Source: Pseudanabaena sp. SR411 (GTDB taxonomy: Bacteria > Cyanobacteriota > Cyanobacteriia > Pseudanabaenales > Pseudanabaenaceae). Taken from it: 64,000 bases of DNA. Both the position numbers and the translations under genes were made by a program. The stretch covers positions 62,531 to 126,530 of the forward strand of contig NZ_NDHW01000184.1 in assembly GCF_002251945.1 (NCBI RefSeq), written 5' to 3'. This document shows positions 43,245 to 52,984 of this stretch, piece after piece (the stretch's first letter is position 1; every line of letters begins with the position of its first letter). The notes below the pieces were generated by a model that searched no databases, was not told where the DNA came from, and saw only the letters and a list, made by a program, of their open reading frames with translations.

Positions 43245-46200
43245 ATGCCCACTAATCCTAAGGCAATTTGCTTGGAAGAAATTCTGAATCGCATTACTAA
43301 CCTATCTGTGCAGATTCATAATTCTCCCAATTTAACCGATATGTTGAATGTTACTGTTCAACATACTAGGGAGATATTAGATTGCGATCGCGTCTTGATC
43401 TATCAGTTTTTGCCAGATGATGATGGGGTGGTGATGGCTGAGTCCGTGAGCGAGCCTTGGACAGCAGTATTAGGGGAATTAATCTGCGATCCTTGTTTTC
43501 CCACTCAATATGCCAAGCTTTATCAAGAAGGTCGATTTAGTGTCATTGAAGATACACATACTCAATCCATAGAACCATGCTATGCCGATTTGCTCACGAG
43601 GATGCAAGTAAGGGCTAATCTGGTGATGCCAATTTTGGTCGGGTCGCAATCATCAGTGGATCTATTTGGTTTGCTAGTTATTCATCAATGCGATCGCCCC
43701 CGTCCTTGGCAAGCTCAAGAAATTAGCCTATTAAAAAACATTACAACTCAATTGGGGATAGCACTTCGGCATCTTCCCAAATTGCAACCAACAAAATTTC
43801 CTCAAGACTCGAAAATGTCTTGGCAAACTTCTTTACCATCATCTTCTCAGCCAACAGCAGCTTATCAACAGATTGAGCGAGAACTAATCTGGAAAGAATT
43901 GTTATTACAAGCTATGTCCGACGTATCGCCACTGGCTTTTTTTGTGGTTGATAATCGCACTGATAATATTCTGTATTTTAATCATCGTTTTTGTGAGATT
44001 TGGGGAATTGAACATTTAGAAGAGAGAATGCTACGAGGGGAACTAGAAAACAACGACATTATTCCCGATTGTATCCCCCTAATTGCTGACCTGTCAGCTT
44101 TTATCGCATCCTGCAAACCTTTGCAAAGTGAAGAAAATCGTGTGGTTGTTGAAGATGAAATTAACTTCAATGACCAGCGCATCATCCGCCGTTTTTCTAG
44201 TCAAATTCGCGATCGCCAAGATCGATATTTTGGACGATTGTATATATTTGAAGATATTACAGAAAGGAAGCAAATAGAAAATGAACTCAAAGTCAATGAA
44301 ATCAGACAACGCGCAATTCTTGAAGCCATACCTGATTTGCTATTACGAGTCGGGCGGGATGGTTCATGTTTAGATTTCATTGTCCCTTCTAATGGGAAAG
44401 CAAATCCGTTTGTTCCAATTGGACAGAATATATCTGAAGTTTTACCACCTGATTGTCTCCAGATGCAACTCGAAGCAATCAAACAAGCGATCGCTACTAA
44501 GCAATTACAAGTACACAAGCATCAATTTTTTAAGTTTGGCAAACTTGCCCATGAAGAAGTGCGTGTTGTAGCGCTTAACGACAATGAAGCTCTAGTAATT
44601 GTGCGGGATATTACATCGCAGGTGCAATCGGAGCAACGATTAGAACAAATTTCCCATAACGTTCCTGGAGTGATTTATCAATATCGACTCCGTCCTGATG
44701 GCAGTTCGCATTTTCCCTATGCTAGTCAGGGCATTCACGATATTTATGACGTTTCTCCTGAAGATGTGAATCAAGATGACTCTATAATTTTTGATCGCCT
44801 CCATCCCGAAGATCTAGAACATGTGGTGCAGACGATCACTGAGTCAGCCCAAAATCTGACGATATGGGAATGTGAATATCGAGTGTGTTTTGCCGATGGA
44901 CGGATTATCTGGGTTTCGGGACATGCAACACCACAACGTGAACCCGATGGCAGTATTCTCTGGCATGGATACATTAAGGAAATCACACAACGCAAACAAA
45001 CCGAAATTGCATTAAGAGAGAGTGAAGCAAAATTGCGTGAGTCCTATGCGGAGCAGAACGCCCTATTTGCGGCTCTGACTGATGTTGTGCTAATCCGTAA
45101 TGCCGAAGGAAAGTGCCTCAAAATTGTACCTACGAACATTAACAACTTACTGGGAACTCCCGAAGAAATCCTAAGTAAGCCAATCTATGAAGAACTTCCT
45201 CAGCCAGCAGCTAGCATTATTGCTAGTGCTATTAAGGAAGCTTTAGACACTCAGAAAATTGTCAGTTGTGATTACTGTTTAGAGATTCATGGGAAAGAAG
45301 TTTGGTTTGCCGCTAACATCTCACCTATAGCCGAACATAAGGTGATTCAGATTTCGAGAGATATTACCGATCGCAAGCAAATTGAGATGACTCTAGCTCT
45401 AGCCAAAGAAACCGCAGAGTTAGCCACTAGATCTAAGAGTGAATTCTTGGCTAATATGAGTCACGAAATTCGTACTCCCATGAATGGAGTGATTGGCATG
45501 ACCGAATTGCTCTCCTTAACACCTCTGTCTGAAGAACAGCGCGACTATGTACAAACAATTCGTGACAGTGGCGATATACTGCTAGCAGTTATTAATGACA
45601 TTCTGGATTTTTCTAAAATTGAGGCAGGGAAATTAGAACTAGAAAATCGTCCCTTTATACTAGCGGATGCGGTGAAATCAGTTTTCCAGATTTTAAGTAA
45701 TCAAGCTTTTAATCAAGAAACCACAATCAACTATGTGATCGCCTCCGATGTTCCGCCTTATATCGTTGGAGATATTGCTAGAGTCAATCAAATTCTGATT
45801 AATTTACTTGGTAATGCTGTCAAGTTTACCAAGCAAGGAAAAGTCCTATTATCAGTCAGATGTTTAAGCTCTTCTGGGTTACCTGCTCAACTACTATTCT
45901 CCATTAAAGATACAGGTGTTGGTATATCCAGCGATCGCATTAATATACTATTTCAACCCTTTGCCCAAGCCGATGCTTCGATCAGTCGTAAATATGGCGG
46001 TACTGGACTGGGATTGGCAATCTGTAAATATTTAGTCAAGTTTATGGGAGGTTCTATTTGGGTAGAGAGCAAAGGTTCAGTAGCTGGTGAACCACCCTTA
46101 GGCTGGCAAGTTGTGACAGATCCAGAAACTCAAGGTACGACGTTCTATTTTACGATCGCTTTACCTAATTATGCATCTGATGCGATCGACACGAAGAATC

Positions 46201-46616
46201 TTGCTGCGGGGAATGCTAACGATCATCAGGTTTTGATGGCTGAGCAATTTCCTCTGCATATCTTAATCGTCGAAGATAATGAGTTAAATCAAAAAATTGC
46301 TTCCCTCTACTTAAAAAAGTTTGGATATCTCGTAGATATCGCCAATAATGGTGTAGAAGCTCTAAGCATGATGTCTAATCAAACTTATGATCTACTATTA
46401 ATGGATATGCAAATGCCTGAGATGGATGGATTAACGACGACTAGATTGATTCGTCAAGACCTCAACATCCAGTCTCAACCGCAGATTGTTGCCATGACTG
46501 CTAATGTGATGCCAGAAGATATTCAAGCCTGTTTAGATGCGGGGATGAATGATTATATTAGCAAACCAATTCGGACTGAAGAACTTGTGCGAATACTCAT
46601 GGGATTTCAAACATAG
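43245..46616 (+). CDS. Hybrid sensor histidine kinase with DXCF-type GAF, PAS repeats and receiver domain
   Basis: A soluble multidomain sensor of 1123 residues. The GAF domain (about 20-170) carries DPCF with Cys84 and, exactly 28 residues on, PCY with Cys112 in [20 protein letters not shown]; these match the two cysteines of DXCF cyanobacteriochromes. PAS domains follow (about 225-350, 355-460, 465-590 with a PAC end, and 600-720). The HisKA box is [17 protein letters not shown] (His740). The ATPase has [18 protein letters not shown] and [11 protein letters not shown]-terminal receiver domain (about 1005-1120) has Asp1054 in [12 protein letters not shown]. It is probably a light- or redox-responsive phosphorelay protein. 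There is no partner regulator gene alongside. Confidence 0.9.
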   Translation: MPTNPKAICLEEILNRITNLSVQIHNSPNLTDMLNVTVQHTREILDCDRVLIYQFLPDDDGVVMAESVSEPWTAVLGELICDPCFPTQYAKLYQEGRFSVIEDTHTQSIEPCYADLLTRMQVRANLVMPILVGSQSSVDLFGLLVIHQCDRPRPWQAQEISLLKNITTQLGIALRHLPKLQPTKFPQDSKMSWQTSLPSSSQPTAAYQQIERELIWKELLLQAMSDVSPLAFFVVDNRTDNILYFNHRFCEIWGIEHLEERMLRGELENNDIIPDCIPLIADLSAFIASCKPLQSEENRVVVEDEINFNDQRIIRRFSSQIRDRQDRYFGRLYIFEDITERKQIENELKVNEIRQRAILEAIPDLLLRVGRDGSCLDFIVPSNGKANPFVPIGQNISEVLPPDCLQMQLEAIKQAIATKQLQVHKHQFFKFGKLAHEEVRVVALNDNEALVIVRDITSQVQSEQRLEQISHNVPGVIYQYRLRPDGSSHFPYASQGIHDIYDVSPEDVNQDDSIIFDRLHPEDLEHVVQTITESAQNLTIWECEYRVCFADGRIIWVSGHATPQREPDGSILWHGYIKEITQRKQTEIALRESEAKLRESYAEQNALFAALTDVVLIRNAEGKCLKIVPTNINNLLGTPEEILSKPIYEELPQPAASIIASAIKEALDTQKIVSCDYCLEIHGKEVWFAANISPIAEHKVIQISRDITDRKQIEMTLALAKETAELATRSKSEFLANMSHEIRTPMNGVIGMTELLSLTPLSEEQRDYVQTIRDSGDILLAVINDILDFSKIEAGKLELENRPFILADAVKSVFQILSNQAFNQETTINYVIASDVPPYIVGDIARVNQILINLLGNAVKFTKQGKVLLSVRCLSSSGLPAQLLFSIKDTGVGISSDRINILFQPFAQADASISRKYGGTGLGLAICKYLVKFMGGSIWVESKGSVAGEPPLGWQVVTDPETQGTTFYFTIALPNYASDAIDTKNLAAGNANDHQVLMAEQFPLHILIVEDNELNQKIASLYLKKFGYLVDIANNGVEALSMMSNQTYDLLLMDMQMPEMDGLTTTRLIRQDLNIQSQPQIVAMTANVMPEDIQACLDAGMNDYISKPIRTEELVRILMGFQT

Positions 46617-46663
46617 TGGGTTTCGTTTTGCCGTAGGCAAAACGGTTACTCCCTTCCCAGTGA

Positions 46664-46706
46664 AAGAATAGACGTTGCGGCGCTTCGCGCCGCAACGTCT
46701 ATTCTT
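46664..46706. repeat. 20-bp-arm hairpin inside a larger inverted-repeat element
   Basis: AAGAATAGACGTTGCGGCGC, loop TTC and the exact complement. It sits within outer arms TTACTCCCTTCCCA and TGGGAAAGGAGTAA (13 of 14 paired), so the whole element spans about 46646-46745. A smaller hairpin (CGTTTTGCC, GTA loop, 46624-46644) precedes it as a probable terminator of the kinase gene. Confidence 0.7.
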
Positions 46707-46753
46707 GGTTTTATATGTCTATTTCTTCGGTGGGAAAGGAGTAATATCACAAG

Positions 46754-46846
46754 CTATAGCGATCCTAAATGAGTTGTAAGATTTGAAGGGTTGTGAGAGC
46801 GTGCCCAGAAGGGGCGCACTCTCACAACCCATTTAGGATTGCTATA
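46754..46846. repeat. Inverted-repeat element with TATAGC ends and inner hairpin
   Basis: The outer arms TATAGCGATCCTAAATG and CATTTAGGATTGCTATA pair with one mismatch. The inner GGGTTGTGAGAG stem (46788-46830) closes on AGAA. Together with the neighbouring elements this fills the first half of the 514-bp gap between the kinase and hsp20; the second half holds a hairpin at 46964-46994 and the hsp20 leader. Confidence 0.65.
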
Positions 46847-47012
46847 TATAGAGTTTACGGTAGTTTAAGGCGATTTTATTAGCTCTAACATCTGTTAAGA
46901 CTTTTAATAAAGCCAATCGAAGCGATCTCGATCGCCCTGCATAGTCCTATCCTTTACCTGTAGGGAGAACCGCACTTAAAAAGTGGGGTTCTCCTGCTCC
47001 TCATAGCTTTGT

Positions 47013-47117
47013 AGCTATTTCATAATAAAACTGTGAACGAAAGCGAAGTACAAAACATCAAATTCTTCATCTACTTCCTAACGTTCATTGTTAACTCATT
47101 GTTGTTTTGAAATAGCT
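47013..47117 (+). promoter_or_regulatory. Candidate structured 5' leader of hsp20
   Basis: AGCTATTTCA at 47013-47022 is perfectly complementary to TGAAATAGCT at 47108-47117, which ends one base before the AAGG ribosome-binding site. Pairing in the mRNA would place the binding site at the foot of a long stem-loop, as expected for a temperature-sensitive leader. No transcription start is known, so this is speculative. Confidence 0.35.
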
Positions 47118-47130
47118 CAAGGTGATATTT

Positions 47131-47580
47131 ATGTTAGTACGTTGGCAACCTTTCCAAGAAATGGAAGAAGTCCGTCGTCAATTTGATCGCTTATTCCGTG
47201 AATTTGCGCCATTAGACCAAGAAACAGCAAAAGGCGGATGGGTTCCTGCGAGTGAACTACGCGACGACGGCGACCACTTAACTCTGAGACTCTCGCTTCC
47301 TGAAATCGAAGCCAAGGATCTCGACATCCAAGTAACCAAGGATTCTCTCTCAATTTCTGGCGAACGCCATATCGAACGTAAGGAAGAGTCGGAAAAAGGC
47401 TACTACTGGAGTGAAATGAGTTATGGCAAATTCCGCCGTGTCTTTGCATTACCTGTAGCGATCGAAAACGAACAAGTGAAAGCCGAATATACCAATGGCA
47501 TCCTCACGCTGACTTTGCCTAAAGCTAATGAAGTCAAAGCTTTTAAGGTTAACGTCACTGGTGAGCTACCCGCTTCCTAG
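47131..47580 (+). CDS. hsp20: Small heat-shock protein (Hsp20/alpha-crystallin family)
   Basis: An ATP-independent holdase that binds unfolding proteins and, in cyanobacteria, thylakoid membranes. The start MLVRWQPFQEMEEVRRQFDR is typical of Hsp17-like proteins. The alpha-crystallin domain spans about residues 40-140 with LRLSLPEIEAKDLDIQVTKD, SGERHIERKEESEKGYYWSE and YGKFRRVFALPVAI, ending in ANGILTLTLPKANE-like sequence (here YTNGILTLTLPKANEVKAF). The ATG at 47131 has AAGG eight bases upstream; a GTG at 47122 would overlap that site. No CIRCE element was seen. Confidence 0.93.
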   Translation: MLVRWQPFQEMEEVRRQFDRLFREFAPLDQETAKGGWVPASELRDDGDHLTLRLSLPEIEAKDLDIQVTKDSLSISGERHIERKEESEKGYYWSEMSYGKFRRVFALPVAIENEQVKAEYTNGILTLTLPKANEVKAFKVNVTGELPAS

Positions 47581-47587
47581 TTAGACT

Positions 47588-47839
47588 AAAAGATAAAATG
47601 GCTATGCCATTTTATCCCACATTCCGCTCGTAATGGAAGCCTAAAAATATTTACAACGAGACAATGAGGGTTTCAGCGATTTCCTGAGAAATTAATGATA
47701 GTAATTCCTATTAGTGAATCATTATTTAAATTGTTAAAATAGTGATTCTTTTGGGATTAAAGCCCAAAATACTTGCTGTATAAGGATTTGCTTTCTAAAT
47801 ATTTTTTTCAGTAAAATAAGAGCGGAATGTGGGTTTTAT
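47588..47839. repeat. hsp20 terminator hairpin split by a mobile element
   Basis: AAAAGATAAAATGGC, TAT and GCCATTTTAT are followed by the 218-bp element, then TTTTAT and CTTTT. Removing the element and one TTTTAT restores a perfect 15-bp-arm hairpin. It is the cleanest empty-site reconstruction in the window. Confidence 0.75.
47616..47833. mobile_element. 218-bp MITE-like element with 14-bp inverted repeats and 6-bp duplication
   Basis: Perfect ends CCCACATTCCGCTC (47616-47629) and GAGCGGAATGTGGG (47820-47833). TTTTAT flanks it on both sides as the target duplication. The A/T-rich core has no convincing reading frame. Confidence 0.8.
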
Positions 47840-47867
47840 CTTTTAAAACCCTGTTTGCTTAATATAT

Positions 47868-47922
47868 AAACCCCAAAAGATGAGTGGCGGCGCGAAGCGC
47901 CGCCACTCATCTTTTGGGGTTT
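47868..47922. terminator. 26-bp-arm perfect hairpin, apex GGCGCGAAGCGCC
   Basis: AAACCCCAAAAGATGAGTGG and onward, loop GAA and the exact complement, just past the stop of the minus-strand CHAT gene at 47934. The arm is nearly the same as in the family B copy at 13703. Confidence 0.8.
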
Positions 47923-47933
47923 GAGAAGCTACG

Positions 47934-50591
47934 TTACAACCCATTACCGATCGCAAAGAATGCTGACCAGAAGTAGGGATGGTTATAGTCTGAGGACTTG
48001 ATCAAAGCAATTTGCGATCGCCTTAATGACTCAGAGATCGCCACATTTTCTTTTTGCAATTCCGCATAAAAAGTGGTCATCAGCGAACCTGTCCCCACAT
48101 CATTAACCGACCAGAGAGAAGCGATCGCATTTTTTGCACCTGCCTTTTGCACCTGATAACCAAATCCTAAGATTTCCACACCACTACCAAAAGCACCTAA
48201 TCCAGTCTGACAAGCACTTAATATGATCAAATCCACATTAGGAATTTGCCAATCCGTGATTTCATGAAGGCGGATTTTGTCGCCATTACCAAAAATAATG
48301 AAGGAATTGTCTGGCGCACCCGTATTGAATTCTGCATGGGTGGCAAGGTGAATAATATTATGATTCTTTAATTTCGATTCGATCGCTTGGCGACTAAAGT
48401 CATTTTCAGTTAAGGCAACTGAATTTTGGAATTTATTAGCGATCGTTTTGACCTCGGTAAGTGTTGCAGGTAAAGCAACTTGTCCAAACTTCTGCTCTCC
48501 TTCTCTTCCGCCAAATGCTCCTGCTAAGATACTGGGTTTAGTTTTGGGTTGGGGTGAAAAGTCGGAGAGGCTATAGGCGATGAGATTGCTAATTCGATAT
48601 TTCTCCACTAGCCATTGTTTGCCATTGTAGAGAGCCGCGAGAGGAACATAGCGTAGTTGTCCATCAGGGGCATAGAGGATGGTTTGGGCTTTGGCTTGAG
48701 CAAGTTCAGTTTCGATGGGTTTAATCAGCAGATTATAGAGTGTGGTAGCAGGATCTTTGACATCTTCGGAACTAACATCACGAATCCCATCCCTAAAGTT
48801 AGAAATTAAAGCTTCTAGTTTATCCTTAGAAATTTTCACAGTGCGGCTGATGGGAAGCGTGTTGGGTGAGAAGAGGATGATTTCAAGGCGATCGCTTAAA
48901 ATCAGAGGATAAAGTAGCACTGTCCCCTGTGGGATTTGTTGGAGATAGTCGGGGACTCTGTTGATTTCTGATTTGGGAAGCTGTTGGATCTGCTTAGCAA
49001 GTAGGTCGTTAATTTCAGGACTATTTTCAAAGCTAACCGCTAACAGCTTATCGCTAATCGCTTTCTCTGGTTCTAAAATTCTTACACCTTGAGCAGTGCG
49101 ATCGCTTCCTTTGATGTTTTTAAGATAGTCCTCTAGTTCCTGCACCTTCAGGAGATCGAGAACTTGCAGAGCTTCCATGACTCGCCCTTGTTGAAGTAAT
49201 AGATCGGCAAGGCGACGGTAAGAACCTTCCACATTACTTAAATAGGAATTTTGTAAATCTCGATCAAGTTTACGAATATCTTTACGGATCGCTTCACTGA
49301 TGTTGACTGATTGCTTGTAGAAAACAATGGATAAATCCGTTTGTTTTTGTTTTTCAAGGGTCAAGCCAATCTGATTTAGAGCCATTCTTTCACCATCACG
49401 GTTTTTGATCTTACGAGCGATTTCTAATCCTGAGTTATGATAGTCAATTGCTTTCGCATAATTACCAATGGCATAATAGGCACTTCCCATAGAACCCAGT
49501 GTTTTTCCTTCCCCACGACGATCATTGACTTCACGGGCAATTTTTAAGCTCAACTCATAGTATTTGATGGCTTCAGCATAATTACCCTGAGCTTCGTAAG
49601 CATTCCCTAAGTATCCCAGTGATTTCCCTTCCCCACGGCGATCGCTAATTTCTCGCGCCGCCTCCAAACTCGACTGATGATATTTAATTGCCTCCTGATA
49701 GTTACCCTGATCGTAGTAAGCATTACCTAAATAACCGAGGGACTTGGCTTTGCTCAGTCGATCATTGATTTTAATGGCGATCGCTAAGCTCTGCTTGTAA
49801 TAGCTAATCGATTTAGGATAGTCACCAAGGGATCGATAAACCAGTCCTAAAAAGCCGAGAGCCTGTCCTTCTCCGCGTACTTCTTTGATCTCACGGGTAA
49901 TGGCTAAACGCTTTTCTTGATACTCGATAGCTTTAGCAAAGTTACCTTGAGCGCGATAGGCATTGCCGAGGTTACCCATGGCATTGCCTTCACCTTGGCG
50001 GTCTTTGATTTCACGGGCAATGACTAAACGTTGTTCGTGATAGGCGATCGCCTTCACATAGTCGCCCTGAGCATAGTAATTCATTCCCAAATTACCCAAG
50101 GCTGATCCTTCGCCACGCCGATCGCCAATCTCACGGGTAATTACTAAACTTTGCTCATGGTAAGCGATCGCTTGAGAATAGTTCCCCAAAGCACGGTAGA
50201 CAACACCGAGATTGATCAGCGATTCTCCTTCGCTCAGGCGATCGGCGATCGCCTGAGCGATCGCTAAACTCTGGCGATGAGAAGCGATCGCTTGCTCGTA
50301 CTGCCCCAGTGACTCGTATATTTTTCCTAGATTTCCATGCAATATTCCCTCTTTCTGACGATCTTTGATTTCTTGATAGATGACTAAGGCTTGTTGCCAT
50401 GACTGCAATGCAGGTTCAAACTGGCTGAGTTTATATTGCTGAGTTCCCAAATCCAACAGCCGATCAGCTTCTGCTTTGCGAGTTTGAGTTGTTTGTGCTT
50501 GAGCGTTCACAAAGGATTGATCAGACAGTATTACAATCCCACCAAGCCCAGTTGCCAATACAAGTGTTAGTGCATAGAACCGAGAAGTCAC
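47934..50591 (-). CDS. Exported TPR protein with C-terminal CHAT (caspase-like) domain, second copy
   Basis: A predicted extracytoplasmic cysteine protease with about ten tetratricopeptide repeats (roughly residues 45-450) of very regular 40-residue period, built on units like NYAEAIKYYELSLKIAREVN. The CHAT domain occupies about 600-885, with His752 in IIHLATHAEF and Cys794 in ILSACQTGLG. The start is GTG at 50591, chosen because GAGGA lies seven bases upstream and a signal peptide follows directly (FYALTLVLATGLGGIVILSD, cleavage near VNAQA); an upstream TTG (50636) would spoil the signal. Relative of the CHAT gene in the secretion island, here without TPS neighbours. Confidence 0.87.
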   Translation of the reverse strand: MTSRFYALTLVLATGLGGIVILSDQSFVNAQAQTTQTRKAEADRLLDLGTQQYKLSQFEPALQSWQQALVIYQEIKDRQKEGILHGNLGKIYESLGQYEQAIASHRQSLAIAQAIADRLSEGESLINLGVVYRALGNYSQAIAYHEQSLVITREIGDRRGEGSALGNLGMNYYAQGDYVKAIAYHEQRLVIAREIKDRQGEGNAMGNLGNAYRAQGNFAKAIEYQEKRLAITREIKEVRGEGQALGFLGLVYRSLGDYPKSISYYKQSLAIAIKINDRLSKAKSLGYLGNAYYDQGNYQEAIKYHQSSLEAAREISDRRGEGKSLGYLGNAYEAQGNYAEAIKYYELSLKIAREVNDRRGEGKTLGSMGSAYYAIGNYAKAIDYHNSGLEIARKIKNRDGERMALNQIGLTLEKQKQTDLSIVFYKQSVNISEAIRKDIRKLDRDLQNSYLSNVEGSYRRLADLLLQQGRVMEALQVLDLLKVQELEDYLKNIKGSDRTAQGVRILEPEKAISDKLLAVSFENSPEINDLLAKQIQQLPKSEINRVPDYLQQIPQGTVLLYPLILSDRLEIILFSPNTLPISRTVKISKDKLEALISNFRDGIRDVSSEDVKDPATTLYNLLIKPIETELAQAKAQTILYAPDGQLRYVPLAALYNGKQWLVEKYRISNLIAYSLSDFSPQPKTKPSILAGAFGGREGEQKFGQVALPATLTEVKTIANKFQNSVALTENDFSRQAIESKLKNHNIIHLATHAEFNTGAPDNSFIIFGNGDKIRLHEITDWQIPNVDLIILSACQTGLGAFGSGVEILGFGYQVQKAGAKNAIASLWSVNDVGTGSLMTTFYAELQKENVAISESLRRSQIALIKSSDYNHPYFWSAFFAIGNGL

Positions 50592-50926
50592 GACATTATC
50601 CTCAAGTTTTACAACAATTATATTTAGGATGAGCAAAGCCCATCTAATCTTACCCTTTAGATTTATTGTCCCAGAACGCTAGTCCAAAACTACGCACTTT
50701 CAGTGCGAGACTTTAGTGGCTACACAGGTTTAAAAAGATTAGGCTAAAAAAGCCAATGCTAGAAAATTGACGAGGTAGCGACACAGTCACAAGACTGACA
50801 GTACACATAGTATGGGTAACGAAATATCACTATCAAGTACTGAAGGGAGAAATCCAAAAACGTTACCGAGAGTTGATCATCTAAATAACTGAAATGCATA
50901 AGTTATTTATTTTTCATTCCTTAGCA

Positions 50927-51070
50927 GCTAGTCTCGTAAGAGAATGCGTCAATCTCAACTGTTGTAACCGCTGTTGTGATTGCTCCCCACGGTCATCCTC
51001 GTAAATCTGTTCAGCCTCAGATGTGATTTTAAAGCGTCGTTGCTGCTTTGCCTCATCAGAAAGAATTAGT
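50927..51070 (-). pseudogene. Orphan reading-frame remnant without start
   Basis: Minus-strand codons read SDEAKQQRRFKITSEAEQIY, EDDRGEQSQQRLQQLRLTHS and LTRLAAKE to a stop. This is a protein-like composition with no start codon. It is preceded by a hairpin repeat, as if the 5' part had been lost. The family is not recognised. The rest of the 629-bp gap (50592-51220) shows nothing else apart from the hairpin. Confidence 0.3.
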
Positions 51071-51103
51071 GGTGCGAGGCAAAGCCTCGCACCACTAATT
51101 CTT
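51061..51103. repeat. 20-bp-arm hairpin, loop AAA
   Basis: AAGAATTAGTGGTGCGAGGC, AAA and the exact complement, apex GGCAAAGCC, in the gap upstream of the OsmC gene. Confidence 0.7.
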
Positions 51104-51220
51104 CACTGGGAAATGAGTATGTAATCGAAGATACAGAAATTGCAAGAGGTTGTATAGTATTTAATTGTATAGATCGTTCTATTTATTTAAGTAAGCAATA
51201 AACATCAAATATTTAAAACC

Positions 51221-51760
51221 ATGACTACAACTGTGACTGCCTCCGTAACTACTCCCTTGCGTCCTGTTAGCAAAGATGGATTGGTAGCCTTGGCTGCGAA
51301 AGCACAAGCTAACCCCAATGTCATCGGCACATTGAAAGTAAAGACTGTCTGTGAAGGGCAATTTCGCAACCTAACCTATGTGCGTGATCTACCTGAGCAT
51401 GTCATTGACGAACCACCAACCTTGCTTGGACAAGATACCGCTCCTAATCCTTCCGAAGCTTTACTGGCTTGTCTAGGCTCTTGTCTGTCCGTGGGCATTC
51501 ATGCTAACGCGATCATGCGTGGAATTACGCTTTCCAAATTAGAGTTATATCTCGAAGGCGATATTAATATCACAGGTGTTTGGGGTATTGGCGATCTATC
51601 TAAGAAGCGTTTAGGCATCAGTGCTGTGCGCGTGAAAGTGGATATCGAGTCTGATGCAACTAAGGAAGAACTTGCTGAACTTCTTGAACATGCAAATTAC
51701 TGGTCACCAGTTGCAAATACTTTCCGTAATCCCGTCGATATGGAAGTTTCACTAGCATAA
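51221..51760 (+). CDS. OsmC-family protein
   Basis: OsmC/Ohr fold; family members reduce organic hydroperoxides. The first conserved cysteine region is present (NPSEALLACLGSCLSVGIHA). At the second, where peroxidases have CPV, this protein has NYWSPVANTF, with Ser in place of Cys, so classical two-cysteine peroxidase chemistry is unlikely. At 179 residues it is slightly longer than OsmC owing to a 30-residue N-terminal extension. The next gene is an acyl-CoA dehydrogenase-like flavoprotein 81 bases on, beyond a hairpin. Confidence 0.85.
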   Translation: MTTTVTASVTTPLRPVSKDGLVALAAKAQANPNVIGTLKVKTVCEGQFRNLTYVRDLPEHVIDEPPTLLGQDTAPNPSEALLACLGSCLSVGIHANAIMRGITLSKLELYLEGDINITGVWGIGDLSKKRLGISAVRVKVDIESDATKEELAELLEHANYWSPVANTFRNPVDMEVSLA

Positions 51761-51764
51761 AATG

Positions 51765-51797
51765 AAAGATATGCTGCGCTTAGCGCAGCATATCTTT
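51765..51797. terminator. 15-bp-arm hairpin after the OsmC gene
   Basis: AAAGATATGCTGCGC, loop TTA and the exact complement, five bases past the stop. Confidence 0.75.
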
Positions 51798-51841
51798 GTT
51801 CAATCAAAACGCACAAAAAGTTTAAGAGAAGGGAAGAAGCA

Positions 51842-52984
51842 ATGCAGGTTAGTGACACCATAATCAAGCAAACTCAAGAAAAACTGCTCACTGACGCAGC
51901 ATTAATGCAGAATTTAAAAGAGGCGATCACTCAAAAATTAGCACCTAATGTTACTAACATTGATCTAAAAGGGATTTATCCAGAAGAGTTTTTGCGCGAT
52001 ATTGGTAGTCTAGGTGCTTATGCTCAAGGCGTTAGTACTGAATATGGTGGCACGGGACGGGGCGTATTACCCGCATTAAAAGCGATCGAAATAGTTTCGG
52101 AAACTTGCTTGAGTACTGGGTTTATGACTTGGTGTCACAATGCTTGCTCTTGGTATCTGCAAAATACTGACAATCCTTTTCTAAGAGAACAAATCTTACC
52201 GCAAGTTGCAACGGGCAAGCTTTTGTCAGGCACGGGTTTATCGAATCCGATGAAACACTTTGCAGGCATTGAGAAGATTAAAATCATTGCTAAGCCTTGC
52301 GAAGGCGGTTATATTCTCAATGGCACATTGCCTTGGGTTTCTAATATAGGCGATCAGCATTTATTTGGGATATCTGCTCAAATAGAAGGAACTGACAACT
52401 ATCTGATGGCGATCGCACAGGGTGGAATGCAAGGACTCGAACTAAAGCAAGATGTGCATTTTATTGCTCTTGAAGGGACGAATACCTTTAGATGTCTATT
52501 TCGCAATGCTTTTATTAGTCATGATTGGGTGTTAGCGGCTCCATGCGATCGCTATGTGGAATATATCAAAGCAGGATTTATATTAATGCAGGTGGGGATG
52601 GGATTAGGTTTGGCCCAAAATTGTATTGATTTAATGCGAAGGCTTGATAGAACTAAGCAACATGTCAATCAATACCTCGATGATCGTCCCGATGAAATGG
52701 AATGTGAACTCGAAACTTTGCGCTTGAAATCCTATCGTTTAGCTGAAGCGATCGGGCATGGTCGAGAAATTGTCAGCAAGGAAATTTTGCGGGAAGTAAT
52801 TGAATCGAGAGCAACTGCTTCAGAGTTATCACTTAGAGCTTCGCAATCTTTAATGCTCCATGCAGGTGCGATCGGTTATGTGCATGGCAGTGTGTACGAT
52901 CGCCGTTTACGCGAATCATATTTCGTTGCCATGGTAACTCCTGCTCTTAAGCATTTACGCAAAGTATTAGCCAGTATGTCTTAA
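51842..52984 (+). CDS. Acyl-CoA dehydrogenase-family flavoprotein
   Basis: Belongs to the acyl-CoA dehydrogenase superfamily: an N-terminal helical domain with LGAYAQGVSTEYGGTGRG, a middle beta domain (LLSGTGLSNPMKHFAG, KPCEGGYILNGTLPWVSNIG) and a C-terminal helical domain with LMLHAGAIGYVHGSVYDRRL. At 380 residues it is typical. Cyanobacteria generally lack beta-oxidation, so it may be a flavin-dependent monooxygenase or another member of the superfamily; the substrate is not evident. AGAGAAGGGAAG lies just upstream of the ATG. It sits between OsmC and the cyanate operon, with a 693-bp gap after it. Confidence 0.83.
   Translation: MQVSDTIIKQTQEKLLTDAALMQNLKEAITQKLAPNVTNIDLKGIYPEEFLRDIGSLGAYAQGVSTEYGGTGRGVLPALKAIEIVSETCLSTGFMTWCHNACSWYLQNTDNPFLREQILPQVATGKLLSGTGLSNPMKHFAGIEKIKIIAKPCEGGYILNGTLPWVSNIGDQHLFGISAQIEGTDNYLMAIAQGGMQGLELKQDVHFIALEGTNTFRCLFRNAFISHDWVLAAPCDRYVEYIKAGFILMQVGMGLGLAQNCIDLMRRLDRTKQHVNQYLDDRPDEMECELETLRLKSYRLAEAIGHGREIVSKEILREVIESRATASELSLRASQSLMLHAGAIGYVHGSVYDRRLRESYFVAMVTPALKHLRKVLASMS

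Noticed and set aside
47041..47130. CIRCE (HrcA) element before hsp20
   Set aside because: The TTAGCACTC-N9-GAGTGCTAA pattern is absent; only a 10-base complementarity was found.
48000..50500. 120-bp periodic repeats mistaken for a satellite or CRISPR-like array
   Set aside because: They are the coding repeats of the TPR units (40 residues each) in the CHAT gene and stay in frame.
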